A stretch of 64,000 nucleotides of DNA, from contig MHAY01000010.1 of assembly GCA_001804705.1 (NCBI GenBank), positions 1 through 64,000 of the forward strand, in the 5' to 3' direction. Of this stretch, positions 35,225-44,558 are shown in pieces (positions within the stretch are counted from its first letter, which is position 1; each line of letters opens with the position of its first letter). Below the pieces are notes generated by a model. It was given only the letters and a program-made list of their open reading frames with translations, made no database searches and was not told the DNA's origin. The DNA comes from Ignavibacteria bacterium RIFOXYC2_FULL_35_21. GTDB taxonomy: Bacteria; Bacteroidota; Ignavibacteria; Kapaibacteriales; UBA2268. The position numbers and the translations under genes are program-made.

Positions 35225-37297
35225 TTATTTTATGTTTAGTTCTCCGAAGAGGAAAATCCATTCTCTTGAAATGTTTTCGATTTGCTGTTCGATTGACTGT
35301 CCGGAACCATGCCCGCTTTCGAAATCAACATATAGTAGAATCGGATTTGTCTGCCCGGGATTATTCTGCAATGCGGCAACAAACTTTTTTGCATGAAGAG
35401 GGTCAACACGGGTGTCATTCTCCCCTGCCTTGATGTATGATGTCGGATAATTAAATCCTTCCTTAATGTTTTGATACGGAGAGTAATTCAAAATATTCAG
35501 AAAATCTTCTTTCTTTTCCGGGTCGCCATATTCGGGAATCCAATAGCGGGCAATCAGGAATTTGTGATACCTCAGCATATCGAGCAATGGCACAGCACAA
35601 ATCACAGCCTTGAACAAATCGGGCCTTTGAATCATTGCGGCACCTACGAGTAAGCCCCCATTGCTCCCGCCCTTGATTGCAAGCTTTCCGGGATTTGTAT
35701 ATTTTTCATTTATGAGATATTCAGCGGCTGAAATGAAATCATCGAAGGTATGCTGTTTTTTGAATAACATTCCGTCTTTATGCCAGTTCTCGCCGTATTC
35801 ATCGCCGCCGCGAAGACAGGCAATTGCATAGACACCGCCCCTGTTTATGAAGGAAGCAGTGAGTCCCACATAACCGGGAGACATTGAAATGTTGAAGCCG
35901 CCATACCCGTAAAGCAGGGCAGGATTACTTCCGTCAAGCTTAGTTCCTTTTTTATAGACAAGGAACATCGGAACTCTCGTACTGTCCGTGGAATAATAAA
36001 ATACCTGTTTGGCTTCGATATCCTTAGTGTCAATCGGGGGTTTGTCCTGGTAGAAGAAAGTCCATTGCAAAGTTTTTCCATCCAGTTTGTATAAAACACC
36101 TGGTGCATCAAAAGTTGAAAGAGAAACAAACACAGTGTTCGATTCCTTGTGATAACTCATTCCGCTCACGTTTCCTGTTTCGGGCAGCTCAAGTTCTTTG
36201 ATATATTTTCCGTTCAAATCATAAGCTGTAAGTCGGCTGAGAGCATCTTTTTTATCCTGAGTGATTATAAAATCAGAAGTAATAGTATATCCTTCCAGCA
36301 CAGTCTCCTTCTCAGGGAGCAGAACTTTGGCTTTTTCAAATTCTGGTTCATTCAGGTCAGCAACGAGTAATTTATAATTTGGTGCAGTATGATTTGTGAA
36401 ATAGTAAAGCTTTCCGTTTTTAGCGAAAGCATCGGCTTTGAATTTGACACTTGAATAAATCACTTTCGGTTCGTCAAGCGTACCTGCTTTTCTGATTTTA
36501 AGAGTATTGGAATAAAAATCACCTTCGGTGATTAGGGTAACATCATCATCTTCGGCATCCCAAATACCTGCAAAGTTTTTTGCATCCTTAGGAGCAATAA
36601 GAAAAATATCTTTTTTATTGTCATCACCAAGCTTGTGCAGGTAAGTTTTTACAGGAATTTGGCTGTCAATCATCCCTCTTGTGCGAATAGACAAATAACA
36701 ATGTTTTTCATCTTTTGTCCATCCAAAGCCATAGCCGTTTTTAATAACATCTCCAATTACTTTCCCGTTCTTAGTATTGATTATTCTGTACTCATTGATT
36801 TCATCGCCTTTGTATTGAGTGCCTACAGCAGCCTTGTTGCCATCTTTTGTTAAAAAGAATCCGGACATAGCGGTTTTGCCGGTTTTATCATAAACCAGTG
36901 GGTCAAATATTAAAATTTCTTTACCTTTGATTCTTGTGAAAAGTTGATACTGCTGTTCGCCTTTTTTCTTAGCATAGAAAAATTCCCTGTCGGCTTTGAA
37001 GAAAGGAGCGCCGATGTAGTCCCTGTCAATATATGCACGAATCTCATCCTTCAATCCGGCGACTTCAGGATAATTTTTCTTAATATAATCTATCGTATAA
37101 TCGGTTTGTTCGTGAGACCATTTCTTTACTTCGGTGTTGGATTTATCTTCGAGCCACCTGTAATTGTCTGTCATCTGAAAGCCGTGGACAGTGTCCTTGC
37201 CAGGTAATACTTTTGTCGAAGGAGGATTATAAGGAGTCTGAGCCTTCATAAATGAGATTGTTAAAATTATTATAAATACAAAAAATAATGTCTTCAT
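35225..37297 (-). CDS. Prolyl oligopeptidase family (S9A) serine peptidase
   Basis: Exported peptidase cleaving short peptides after proline. Signal peptide about 1-20 (ending MKAQTPYN). The beta-propeller part (about 75-430) has repeated blades. The C-terminal alpha/beta-hydrolase domain has the nucleophile Ser545 in KGGSNGGLLVGA, Asp in GENDTRVDPLHAKKF and His in DFESGHGSGQS, the full S9 triad. RGGDEYGENWHKDG is the family segment ahead of the serine. Its 690 residues are normal for bacterial POP plus a signal peptide. It would supply peptides in an organism that also has several exported proteases. It lies just downstream of the decarboxylase gene, 33 bases apart, on the same strand. Confidence 0.94.
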   Translation of the reverse strand: MKTLFFVFIIILTISFMKAQTPYNPPSTKVLPGKDTVHGFQMTDNYRWLEDKSNTEVKKWSHEQTDYTIDYIKKNYPEVAGLKDEIRAYIDRDYIGAPFFKADREFFYAKKKGEQQYQLFTRIKGKEILIFDPLVYDKTGKTAMSGFFLTKDGNKAAVGTQYKGDEINEYRIINTKNGKVIGDVIKNGYGFGWTKDEKHCYLSIRTRGMIDSQIPVKTYLHKLGDDNKKDIFLIAPKDAKNFAGIWDAEDDDVTLITEGDFYSNTLKIRKAGTLDEPKVIYSSVKFKADAFAKNGKLYYFTNHTAPNYKLLVADLNEPEFEKAKVLLPEKETVLEGYTITSDFIITQDKKDALSRLTAYDLNGKYIKELELPETGNVSGMSYHKESNTVFVSLSTFDAPGVLYKLDGKTLQWTFFYQDKPPIDTKDIEAKQVFYYSTDSTRVPMFLVYKKGTKLDGSNPALLYGYGGFNISMSPGYVGLTASFINRGGVYAIACLRGGDEYGENWHKDGMLFKKQHTFDDFISAAEYLINEKYTNPGKLAIKGGSNGGLLVGAAMIQRPDLFKAVICAVPLLDMLRYHKFLIARYWIPEYGDPEKKEDFLNILNYSPYQNIKEGFNYPTSYIKAGENDTRVDPLHAKKFVAALQNNPGQTNPILLYVDFESGHGSGQSIEQQIENISREWIFLFGELNIK

Positions 37298-37330
37298 AAT
37301 TATTCCTGAAAATTTCTATAATATTTATTT

Positions 37331-38755
37331 TCAATTTTTATTTAATAAATTTCTTGATTCACTTTTAATCAATTCCCAAGTTTCGGAAACATGTTTTTCG
37401 TTTACATTAGTTTGTCCAATCATAAATCTTATAACATATTTCTCATTCAGTTTAGTATGAGTGAGGAAGAGCTTACCTGTTTCATTAAGTTTTGATAAAA
37501 GTTTTTCATTTATTTTATTTATTTCTTCTTCATGAACAACACCTGCAGGTTTGTATCTGAAACATATCGTATTGAATGGAACAGGTGCAAGAATTTCAAA
37601 ATCATTTTCAGATTCAATATTTTTAACAAGGTCCTGTGCAAGTTTAATATGGAGACGTAATTTTTCCTGCAATCCGCTTACACCAAAGCTACGGATGACG
37701 AACCATAATTTGAGTGCACGGAACCGCCTTCCAAGCTGTATTCCCCAATCTTTATAATTGTTCACGTGAGCTTCAGCAGATTTAAGATATTCGGGAATCA
37801 TCTGGAAAGTTCTTACAAGAGCTTCTTTATCTCGAACAAAATATGCAGAGCAGTCAAAATTAGTAAAGAGCCATTTATGCGGATTGAAAACAAAGGTATC
37901 TGCATATTCGATACCATCGAGTAAATGTCTGTATTCGGGCAGAATCAATGCAGAGCCTGCAAATGCGGCATCTACGTGAAGCCATATATTATTTTCTTTG
38001 CAAATTACTCCGATTTCTTTAAGCGGGTCAATTGCCGTCGAACCTGTTGTTCCGAGTGCAGAGACAACACAAAGTGGTTTGTATCCATTGATTGTGTCAA
38101 CCTCTAACACTTTTTCAAGTTCATCGGGGAGCATAGCAAAATTTTCATCAACAGGTATTTTCACAAGATTTTCTTTCCCGATACCTGCTATTTTTACGGC
38201 TTTTTCAATTGATGAATGAGCTTCCGAAGAACAATAAACTCTGAATTGTTCATCACCGGAAAAACCTTTTGCATTTATATCAAATGATGAATATTTCTCT
38301 CTTGCAGTTAATATGGAACAAAGAGTTGCTGTTGAGGCAGTGTCCTGAATCACACCGGTAAAATCATTTGGTAAACCAATCATCTGCCTAAGCCAGTCCA
38401 TAGTCAATTCTTCAAGTTCTGCTGCTGCAGGTGAGGTTTGCCACATCATACATTGAGCCGCCAAAGCAGAAGTTAAAAATTCCGCAGCTATAGAAGGGAA
38501 ACTGGTGTTTGCAGGAAAATATCCGAAGAACTTAGGATGCTGCCAGTGAGTCATTCCCGGTACAATTATTTTTTTAAAATCATCAATAATATTTTCAAAT
38601 TTCTCGGAGTTCTCAGGAGGGGTTTGCGGTAATTGATTGATGACATACCCGGGTTCGATATTCGGCTTGACATCATATTTTTCTATATTATTAAAATAAT
38701 CTGCAATCCAATCTACAATTTCGTAGCCCCAACGTTTGAATTCGTCAGCATCCAT
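37331..38755 (-). CDS. Pyridoxal-phosphate group II (aromatic-L-amino-acid type) decarboxylase
   Basis: Decarboxylates an aromatic amino acid (tryptophan, tyrosine, phenylalanine or DOPA) to the amine. The PLP-binding lysine is Lys294 in NPHKWLFTNFDCSAYF. HVDAAFAGSALI carries the Asp that pairs with the PLP nitrogen, and the N-terminal HPKFFGYFPANTS is the usual substrate-pocket segment. The 474 residues match aromatic decarboxylases. Which amino acid is used cannot be read off. It is adjacent to the prolyl oligopeptidase, and iorAB elsewhere in the window also handles aromatic substrates. Confidence 0.92.
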   Translation of the reverse strand: MDADEFKRWGYEIVDWIADYFNNIEKYDVKPNIEPGYVINQLPQTPPENSEKFENIIDDFKKIIVPGMTHWQHPKFFGYFPANTSFPSIAAEFLTSALAAQCMMWQTSPAAAELEELTMDWLRQMIGLPNDFTGVIQDTASTATLCSILTAREKYSSFDINAKGFSGDEQFRVYCSSEAHSSIEKAVKIAGIGKENLVKIPVDENFAMLPDELEKVLEVDTINGYKPLCVVSALGTTGSTAIDPLKEIGVICKENNIWLHVDAAFAGSALILPEYRHLLDGIEYADTFVFNPHKWLFTNFDCSAYFVRDKEALVRTFQMIPEYLKSAEAHVNNYKDWGIQLGRRFRALKLWFVIRSFGVSGLQEKLRLHIKLAQDLVKNIESENDFEILAPVPFNTICFRYKPAGVVHEEEINKINEKLLSKLNETGKLFLTHTKLNEKYVIRFMIGQTNVNEKHVSETWELIKSESRNLLNKN

Positions 38756-38768
38756 TTAATACATCAAT

Positions 38769-38981
38769 TTATTGATAATCTTCAAAAACATTCTTTGTCT
38801 TTTCTCGTTTAACAACTTTATAAACTCTATGAAATCTTCGTTCATCTTCGGGTAATAGTGCTATATATTGTTGTCTTAAAATCTCTACTGCCCTGAGCCG
38901 TTCTTCGAGAGGACGGCTAAGCCAGTAATCGAGGTCATTAGTATCATCTTTTTTATTTACGATTTTTACGACCTTTTCCAT
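38769..38981 (-). CDS. Small charged protein of unknown function (70 aa)
   Basis: Motif-like stretch NDLDYWLSRPLEERLRAVEI then LRQQYIALL, with a basic C-terminus (HRVYKVVKREK). From memory, similar short proteins with a DYWLS-x-PEER-AVE-LR-Y layout often precede nucleotidyltransferase genes. Here the next gene downstream, 13 bases away, is the decarboxylase, so if that link holds the partner has been lost or replaced. It is not a shadow of another gene. Function unknown. Confidence 0.65.
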   Translation of the reverse strand: MEKVVKIVNKKDDTNDLDYWLSRPLEERLRAVEILRQQYIALLPEDERRFHRVYKVVKREKTKNVFEDYQ

Positions 38982-39182
38982 TTAATATTATTTGATGTAA
39001 TCCAATAAGAAATAAAATGTAAATTACGATTATTCATAATAAAATTCAAGAGTTTGATGTTGTGAAATTACGATAAAATAATAATTTGGAAATAAGGAAA
39101 ATATTTCGTAGGTAGTAAAGGATTTATGACCAAGAACTAAGAAACTCATATTTTTTAATATAAATTTTAAGGAGTTTCAATT

Positions 39183-41561
39183 ATGAAAAAGAATTTTTTG
39201 TTTGTCACGCTACTGCTATCAATAGCTGCTATTGATTTATGTGCACAGGTTCAACCTTATTATATCAACAATAGAGGCGATACGGTTTATTATGATTACC
39301 CCCCCCCCGACTCGACTTACATTCATAATGAATTAATTATCAAATTCAAGCCTGAAAGTTTAAATCTTAACTTGCTATGTTTTAATTATCCTATCTCAGA
39401 TTCAGAATTATCTATTATAATGGCACAGCGATTTTATGTTGATGATCTTATCGCAGATACAACTTTATTATCTGATATTAAATCATTCGGTGGAGATACT
39501 TTAAGAAGAATAACTTATGCTAATCCATGTTCAGACACTTTATCAATAACAAGACATGGAGATACATTATTAATAAATGATTATCTGTGGATGACTCTTC
39601 ATATTAATAATGATACAAGTGTAATCATTGGAAAAGCCATATTGGACAGTGCCTATTTTGATAAAATCGAAATGACAGAACCAAATTATATATATAATGA
39701 ATATGATATAGATGTCACTGATCCCTATTTTTTTGAACAAAAAAGCTTACAAATTAATTTGATTCATGTACAAAGAGCATGGGATTATACAATGAGTAAT
39801 TGGGGAATTAGAGTCGGCATAATAGATGATGGTATTTTCTACTGTCATGAGGATTTTGGCTCTGGTTACGGTGATAATTATAAAGTTGCAGGTGGCTGGA
39901 ATTTCGTTGAAAATATTAAGGATATTAGTTTTGATGCAACCCATGGTACTCCAGTTGCCGGAATCATAGGAGCTATAACTGATAATGAAAAAGGCGTTGC
40001 AGGAATAGCAGGAGGATGGGATCCATATAACATAGGATGTAGATTATACGGTTATAGAGTTCACCTAACAACCGAAAGTATTGTTGCAGCAATAAGAAGA
40101 GCAAGTTCTGGTGCAATTTTCTATACTGTACCTGATCCAAATGGAATACACAAGATTGTATCTTTTGGTGATTCAGTTCATATTATTAATATTTCACTTG
40201 GCGGACCATATTCCCAAATTTTAGAAGCTGCTGTTAATTATGCTTACGAACATGGAGTATCATTGGTAGCAGCAAGAGGAAATGAAGGAATAGAGCAAGA
40301 TTATATGGGATGGAGATGTATTTATTACCCTGCATGTTTTGAAAATGAATGGGTTACAAGTGTAGGAGCAGGTAACCATGATAAAATTAGAACGGAATAC
40401 TCTAATCACGGTAATGGAATGGATTTAATAGCCCCTGGTGGCTATTGTAGTGATTGGGTAAAAGAACATTTTCCTCAGTCAATTATAATAAAAACAACAT
40501 TATCTTTTTGGGAAAGAGGTAGATTTGATGATTATGATTGCTTTGCTGGAACGTCAGCATCTTCTCCTCATGTTGCAGGAGTTATAGCATTATTACGATC
40601 TTATGCTATAGAATATCAATGGCTAGGTGCAATTGAACCAGTTGATTTTGAAGGAATTATAAAGGCATCTTGTTTGCAAAATCCTTATTATGGTGAATTT
40701 TATGAAGAAGAAACAGGTTGGGGGCATTTACAAGCAGATAATTTGTTTAATATGATTGCAGATGGTTATATTATGACCCTAATTCATGATGAAAATCCAA
40801 ATTATATGAACTATGGAGATTGGAGTAATTGGGAATGGAGAGCTTTTATAAAAGATGCTGATTTAAAAAATTTCCCTAAACCTTTAAGAACTGGTTTTTA
40901 TTATGTAAGGCATAGGGATATTACTTCAACAATACATTTACCTGAAAATGTTTGGACAATTGATAATGATCATAATCTATATGTTTGGGGGAGAAAAGAG
41001 TTTGGTTTAAATAGTGGTTGGAGTATTTTAGGTCCATATAATTATCAAACAAGATATACTCAGGTTACTTCAGGTACCGGTGGAAATGGATTAGTTGATG
41101 GTATTATTCATAATCATAGTCTTGATGTTTCTGTCCGAAATTATCAATATGATGTTTTTTGGTTTAATCCTCGAACATGGGAACTAATTTATATGGGTCA
41201 TTATCCTCCCTATAATCAATTAGGTTTTAATATAGGTGTTTTCGGGAAACAAGGACCAAATAATAAAAAATCATCAGTTGAAAAGCAATCAAATAAAAAT
41301 TCTTATTTATATTCTTCCATTTCTCCAAATCCAGTCAAAGATAAAACAAAAATATTTTTTACATTGTCAAAATCAACTTTTGTTAGTATTGATATTTATG
41401 ATATATTTGGTAATAATATTTATAAATCATATCCAATGTTTTTAAATACCGGCTCATTTTCCAAAGAAATTGATTTAAGTACAATTGATAACGGAATATA
41501 TTTTTGCAAAATATCCCAGGGTGAATTAATTAAAACTATAAAAATTATAAAAATTAAATAA
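39183..41561 (+). CDS. T9SS-sorted S8 subtilisin-like serine protease
   Basis: Secreted peptidase with signal peptide (about 1-20, ending DLCAQVQ). A ~190-residue N-terminal propeptide-like region is followed by the S8 catalytic domain with Asp215 in GIIDDGI, His254 in THGTPVAGI and Ser458 in GTSASSPHVAGV. NISLGG supplies the oxyanion region. A beta-rich stretch (about 530-690) leads to a type A T9SS sorting domain (ISPNPVKDKTKI, IDIYDIFGN, ending IKIIKIK). RBS AAGGAG is 8 bases before the ATG. The 13-base gap to the next gene suggests co-transcription with the lipoprotein. The gene is noticeably more A/T-rich than the conserved genes. Confidence 0.93.
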   Translation: MKKNFLFVTLLLSIAAIDLCAQVQPYYINNRGDTVYYDYPPPDSTYIHNELIIKFKPESLNLNLLCFNYPISDSELSIIMAQRFYVDDLIADTTLLSDIKSFGGDTLRRITYANPCSDTLSITRHGDTLLINDYLWMTLHINNDTSVIIGKAILDSAYFDKIEMTEPNYIYNEYDIDVTDPYFFEQKSLQINLIHVQRAWDYTMSNWGIRVGIIDDGIFYCHEDFGSGYGDNYKVAGGWNFVENIKDISFDATHGTPVAGIIGAITDNEKGVAGIAGGWDPYNIGCRLYGYRVHLTTESIVAAIRRASSGAIFYTVPDPNGIHKIVSFGDSVHIINISLGGPYSQILEAAVNYAYEHGVSLVAARGNEGIEQDYMGWRCIYYPACFENEWVTSVGAGNHDKIRTEYSNHGNGMDLIAPGGYCSDWVKEHFPQSIIIKTTLSFWERGRFDDYDCFAGTSASSPHVAGVIALLRSYAIEYQWLGAIEPVDFEGIIKASCLQNPYYGEFYEEETGWGHLQADNLFNMIADGYIMTLIHDENPNYMNYGDWSNWEWRAFIKDADLKNFPKPLRTGFYYVRHRDITSTIHLPENVWTIDNDHNLYVWGRKEFGLNSGWSILGPYNYQTRYTQVTSGTGGNGLVDGIIHNHSLDVSVRNYQYDVFWFNPRTWELIYMGHYPPYNQLGFNIGVFGKQGPNNKKSSVEKQSNKNSYLYSSISPNPVKDKTKIFFTLSKSTFVSIDIYDIFGNNIYKSYPMFLNTGSFSKEIDLSTIDNGIYFCKISQGELIKTIKIIKIK

Positions 41562-41574
41562 TAGGAGAGTATTT

Positions 41575-42666
41575 ATGAAATCAATTATAATATTAATTTC
41601 AATTTTAATTTCTGTTATATTGATAGGATGTAATAATGGTATTGAGCCAAATTCAGATTGTAATTTTCCCTTGGATACTGGTTGGCAAAATCCACCTAAT
41701 CCAATTCCTTTTCATGGGTTTCAAAAGTTATCAACTGATGGTGAAAAATTATCATTTATATTAAATGAATCTGTATTAGGAATTTTATTTTTAAGAACGG
41801 GAAAAGTTATTCATATTAATATTTCCGACAAGTTACCACAAAATATGTATTGTACTGCTATTTATAATGCAGAATGGTGCCCTTATAATAGTAATAGATT
41901 GCTTATTTCTGCTGTTACATATACCGATACTGTTGGTGATGGTAAAAATTGGATTTGGGGTGTAAATTTATATATTATTTCGTTAGATGGAAATGAATTT
42001 AATAAAATCACACCTTTACAATTTCCAAAATCCGGAGGTGATTTATTTTCCAATATAATATGGTTAAAAGAATCTTCTACAAATAATGATTTTATATCCG
42101 GCTTTTTCAGTTCAACAAATAAAAATTATATTGGAAATAAAATTATTAAGGGTATATATGTTCCTCAATCAGATGAATTTATATTACCAAATCCATATCA
42201 TGCATTAATAAGGGAATCAAAAGTAGGATATCATTATAGCTATGATGATTATTACACACCTACTGAATTTCCTAATAAAATTTATATAAATGACAATGAA
42301 ATTTCTATTTTTGAAAAGGAAAAGATTTTACGTTTAACATATGCAAGTTGGTCTCCTAATTCAAAGTTATTTGCATTAACTATTGCGCACAAACGACCTG
42401 ATTCTATTGATTTAAATAAACAAGGTTTTCAAGAAATCTGGATTTTTGATTATGAAAAATATTTAAATGAAAAACCTGAATTAATTCCTTATAAAAAAAT
42501 AAATCTTATAGAACAATTTTGTATGTACGGTTATGGAATTTATGCTGAATTTATTACTGATTCAACACTAGTTGTTTCAATGGGAGGTCCTAAAGCTGAT
42601 TTCTTTTATCTTTATGAAATCACAACTGATGGAAAATTAGTAAGGCAGTTGACTTTTGAGCCGTAA
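41575..42666 (+). CDS. Lipoprotein with beta-propeller-like (TolB/WD40-like) fold
   Basis: Signal peptide II with lipobox ILIGC (Cys about residue 19), followed by NNGIEP. The body has repeated blade-like strands with phrases AEWCPYNSNRLLISAV and YASWSPNSKLFALTIA, like TolB/WD40 beta-propellers (PD40 type). RBS AGGAG lies nine bases before the ATG. It follows the subtilisin gene by 13 bases and very probably shares its transcript, so it may act as an inhibitor, receptor or chaperone of that protease; this is inference from position only. No family assignment is firm. Confidence 0.7.
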   Translation: MKSIIILISILISVILIGCNNGIEPNSDCNFPLDTGWQNPPNPIPFHGFQKLSTDGEKLSFILNESVLGILFLRTGKVIHINISDKLPQNMYCTAIYNAEWCPYNSNRLLISAVTYTDTVGDGKNWIWGVNLYIISLDGNEFNKITPLQFPKSGGDLFSNIIWLKESSTNNDFISGFFSSTNKNYIGNKIIKGIYVPQSDEFILPNPYHALIRESKVGYHYSYDDYYTPTEFPNKIYINDNEISIFEKEKILRLTYASWSPNSKLFALTIAHKRPDSIDLNKQGFQEIWIFDYEKYLNEKPELIPYKKINLIEQFCMYGYGIYAEFITDSTLVVSMGGPKADFFYLYEITTDGKLVRQLTFEP

Positions 42667-42730
42667 TATTTTATTATAAAATTATTTAGTCAAAAATGAA
42701 ATTAGTCAATTAAATTGATTAATTTCTTTA

Positions 42731-43714
42731 TTACAACCTTTCCGCAACTCTCATTTTTGCACTCCTTGCCCTTGGATTCGAGAGCAGTTCCTGCTCCGTA
42801 GGAATAACAGGTTTTTTTGTTAAGATTTTTAAAACTGGCATTGAGTTTGCTATTTTATTATCTGTTCGTTCTTTCGAATAATCTTTAAAGAAGGTTTTAA
42901 CTATTCGGTCTTCGAGGGAGTGGTAGGAAATAATAACAAGCCTGCCACCGGCAGAGAGGATGTTCACAGAATCTTTCATGGTTTTTTCGAGCGTGTCAAG
43001 TTCATTATTAACAGCTATCCTAAGAGCCTGAAATACCCTTGAAAGAGATTTATTGCGGATGTGATAGGGTACTGATTGTTCAACAAGAGCCCGAAGGCCG
43101 AAAGTTGTGCTTATAGGGTGGGCAGTGCGGCGAGTTTCAATAATCCGCCGTGCTATAATACGTGAAAAAGGTTCTTCGCCCAAAAGGCGAAGAACCCTTT
43201 CCAGTTCTTCCTCAGTTGCGGCATGCAAAATATCTGCTGCCGATTTTCCATGCGAACCGAATCTCATGTCAAGATTGGAATTTGTGCGGTAACTGAAACC
43301 GCGGCAGCTATTGTCGAGCTGCCGCGATGATACACCGAGATCGAGCAGGAAGCCGTTGATGTTCCCCCTCATACCTTCTATGCTGCACGCCTTGTCGTAA
43401 GGCTCGTTGTGGATGACAAGTCTGCTGTCGCTGCCCTTTGAGAGTTCCCCCCAGAACTTTTTTTGGCAGTGGACGGCAGCCTCCTCGTCAATATCAAAAG
43501 AATGAATTCTTCCTCTTTCACTCAGTCTGTTGAGTATTTCTTCAGTATGGCCGCCACCGCCTAATGTCCCGTCAATATAGACACCATCAGGGTTGGTTAC
43601 CAGAAAATCAATACTCTCTTTTAAAAGAACGGGCAGATGATAATCGAATTCAACTGCAAAAGCTTTATTTATCTTGTGATATCTTTTACTTTTTTTTTTC
43701 TTCTTCTTTTTCAT
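42731..43714 (-). CDS. rsmH: 16S rRNA (cytosine1402-N4)-methyltransferase RsmH
   Basis: Methylates the ribosomal P-site cytosine 1402. It has the MraW-type AdoMet site YIDGTLGGGGHTEEIL, the family signature GFLLDLGVSSRQLD and RGFSYRTNSNLDMRF. C-terminal motifs are RVFQALRIAVNNELD and VISYHSLEDRIVK, all in order. An unusual poly-lysine N-terminus (MKKKKKKKSKR) precedes the conserved HLPVLLKESIDFL. Its start overlaps the mraZ stop by 4 bases (ATGA), typical of this pair. Downstream, where ftsL and ftsI normally continue the cluster, only the unrelated lipoprotein gene is found, so the dcw cluster is broken here. Confidence 0.96.
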   Translation of the reverse strand: MKKKKKKKSKRYHKINKAFAVEFDYHLPVLLKESIDFLVTNPDGVYIDGTLGGGGHTEEILNRLSERGRIHSFDIDEEAAVHCQKKFWGELSKGSDSRLVIHNEPYDKACSIEGMRGNINGFLLDLGVSSRQLDNSCRGFSYRTNSNLDMRFGSHGKSAADILHAATEEELERVLRLLGEEPFSRIIARRIIETRRTAHPISTTFGLRALVEQSVPYHIRNKSLSRVFQALRIAVNNELDTLEKTMKDSVNILSAGGRLVIISYHSLEDRIVKTFFKDYSKERTDNKIANSMPVLKILTKKPVIPTEQELLSNPRARSAKMRVAERL

Positions 43715-44160
43715 TGCCTTTTGGACATCACTTTAGCGGCAATAACCTCAAATGATTCTCCACTTCCATCAATGTATTTGTCAAAGACATCGGGATTCCA
43801 TATTTCGATGTGGTCTCCAACGCCAATGATTACTACTCTATTATCAATTTCGGCATATTCCATTAGCTTTTTCGGGAGCATAATCCTTTGCTGCCCGTCG
43901 AGGTCAACCTCTTCGCTCCACATTAAAAGTTTACGGAGAAAATACCTGCTTTCAGGCTCATACTGGTCAAGTTCTTCAAACCTGGCTTCTTTGAATTTCC
44001 ATATATCAGCAGGATAAACTTCAATGCATTTGTCCAAGCCGCGGATGACAGTAAATGTATCATTGGCTTCGGGTGATACGATCTTCCTCATTTTGGAGGG
44101 AAGATTAACCCTGCCTTTACTGTCCACAGAATGTATTTCTTTACCCTTGAAAAAAGCCAT
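43711..44160 (-). CDS. mraZ: Transcriptional regulator MraZ
   Basis: DNA-binding AbrB-like protein that autoregulates the start of the division/cell-wall cluster. Two repeats carry the swapped-hairpin motif: DSKGRVNLPSKMRKI near residue 13 and DLDGQQRIMLPKKLMEYA near residue 86, each followed by a strand with IEVYP or IEIWNP. The 149 residues are normal. Two GAAAGTGGGA repeats upstream form a MraZ box. It overlaps rsmH by 4 bases. Confidence 0.95.
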   Translation of the reverse strand: MAFFKGKEIHSVDSKGRVNLPSKMRKIVSPEANDTFTVIRGLDKCIEVYPADIWKFKEARFEELDQYEPESRYFLRKLLMWSEEVDLDGQQRIMLPKKLMEYAEIDNRVVIIGVGDHIEIWNPDVFDKYIDGSGESFEVIAAKVMSKRQ

Positions 44161-44216
44161 ATTTTATATTATTTTAAGACCTACTTATATTAAAAATGAA
44201 AAGATTAAACTACTTT

Positions 44217-44236
44217 TCCCACTTTCTCCCACTTTC
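44217..44236 (-). promoter_or_regulatory. MraZ-binding box upstream of mraZ
   Basis: On the minus strand, two direct GAAAGTGGGA repeats in tandem, one helical turn apart. These match the known MraZ target of TGGG repeats with short spacers. It sits about 57 bases before the mraZ ATG, fitting autoregulation. Confidence 0.75.
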
Positions 44237-44416
44237 ACACACACAAATAAAGTAAATTTCAATGAATAAGTCAACAGTTTTTTTTCCACTATAGCAAAAT
44301 AATTTGAAAATATTACATAAGTATTATATTAACAATGGATTAGATATAATTAAAAAATTGAAAAACAATAATTTGATTTGTAGTTGGGACAGATGTGGAG
44401 ACCGATGTTGTGCATA

Positions 44417-44447
44417 TGTAGAGACAGATCTAAGATCTGTCTCTACA
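44417..44447. repeat. Long palindrome TGTAGAGACAGATCT / AGATCTGTCTCTACA
   Basis: Perfect 15-bp inverted arms separated by a single A. It resembles dispersed REP-like palindromes; a related but diverged form (GTAGGGGCAGAA / TTCTGCC) lies before rpsB. No T run, so it is not a classic terminator. Confidence 0.8.
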
Positions 44448-44558
44448 TTTATACATACTATCATAAATCTGACAACTTTTATAATTAGCAGAAAAATATT
44501 AATTTGATAATTGTTGAACCAGCACTTATCATAAGGGTTATAATAGAAAGGTGGAGGA

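Larger units (their letters stand above)
44161..44558. other. Divergent region between mraZ and the YCF48-like gene
   Basis: Besides the MraZ box it contains a nearly perfect palindrome (44417-44447) and A/T-rich spacer. No gene is visible; frames on the minus strand here are side products of the palindrome and of the neighbouring gene. Confidence 0.6.
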
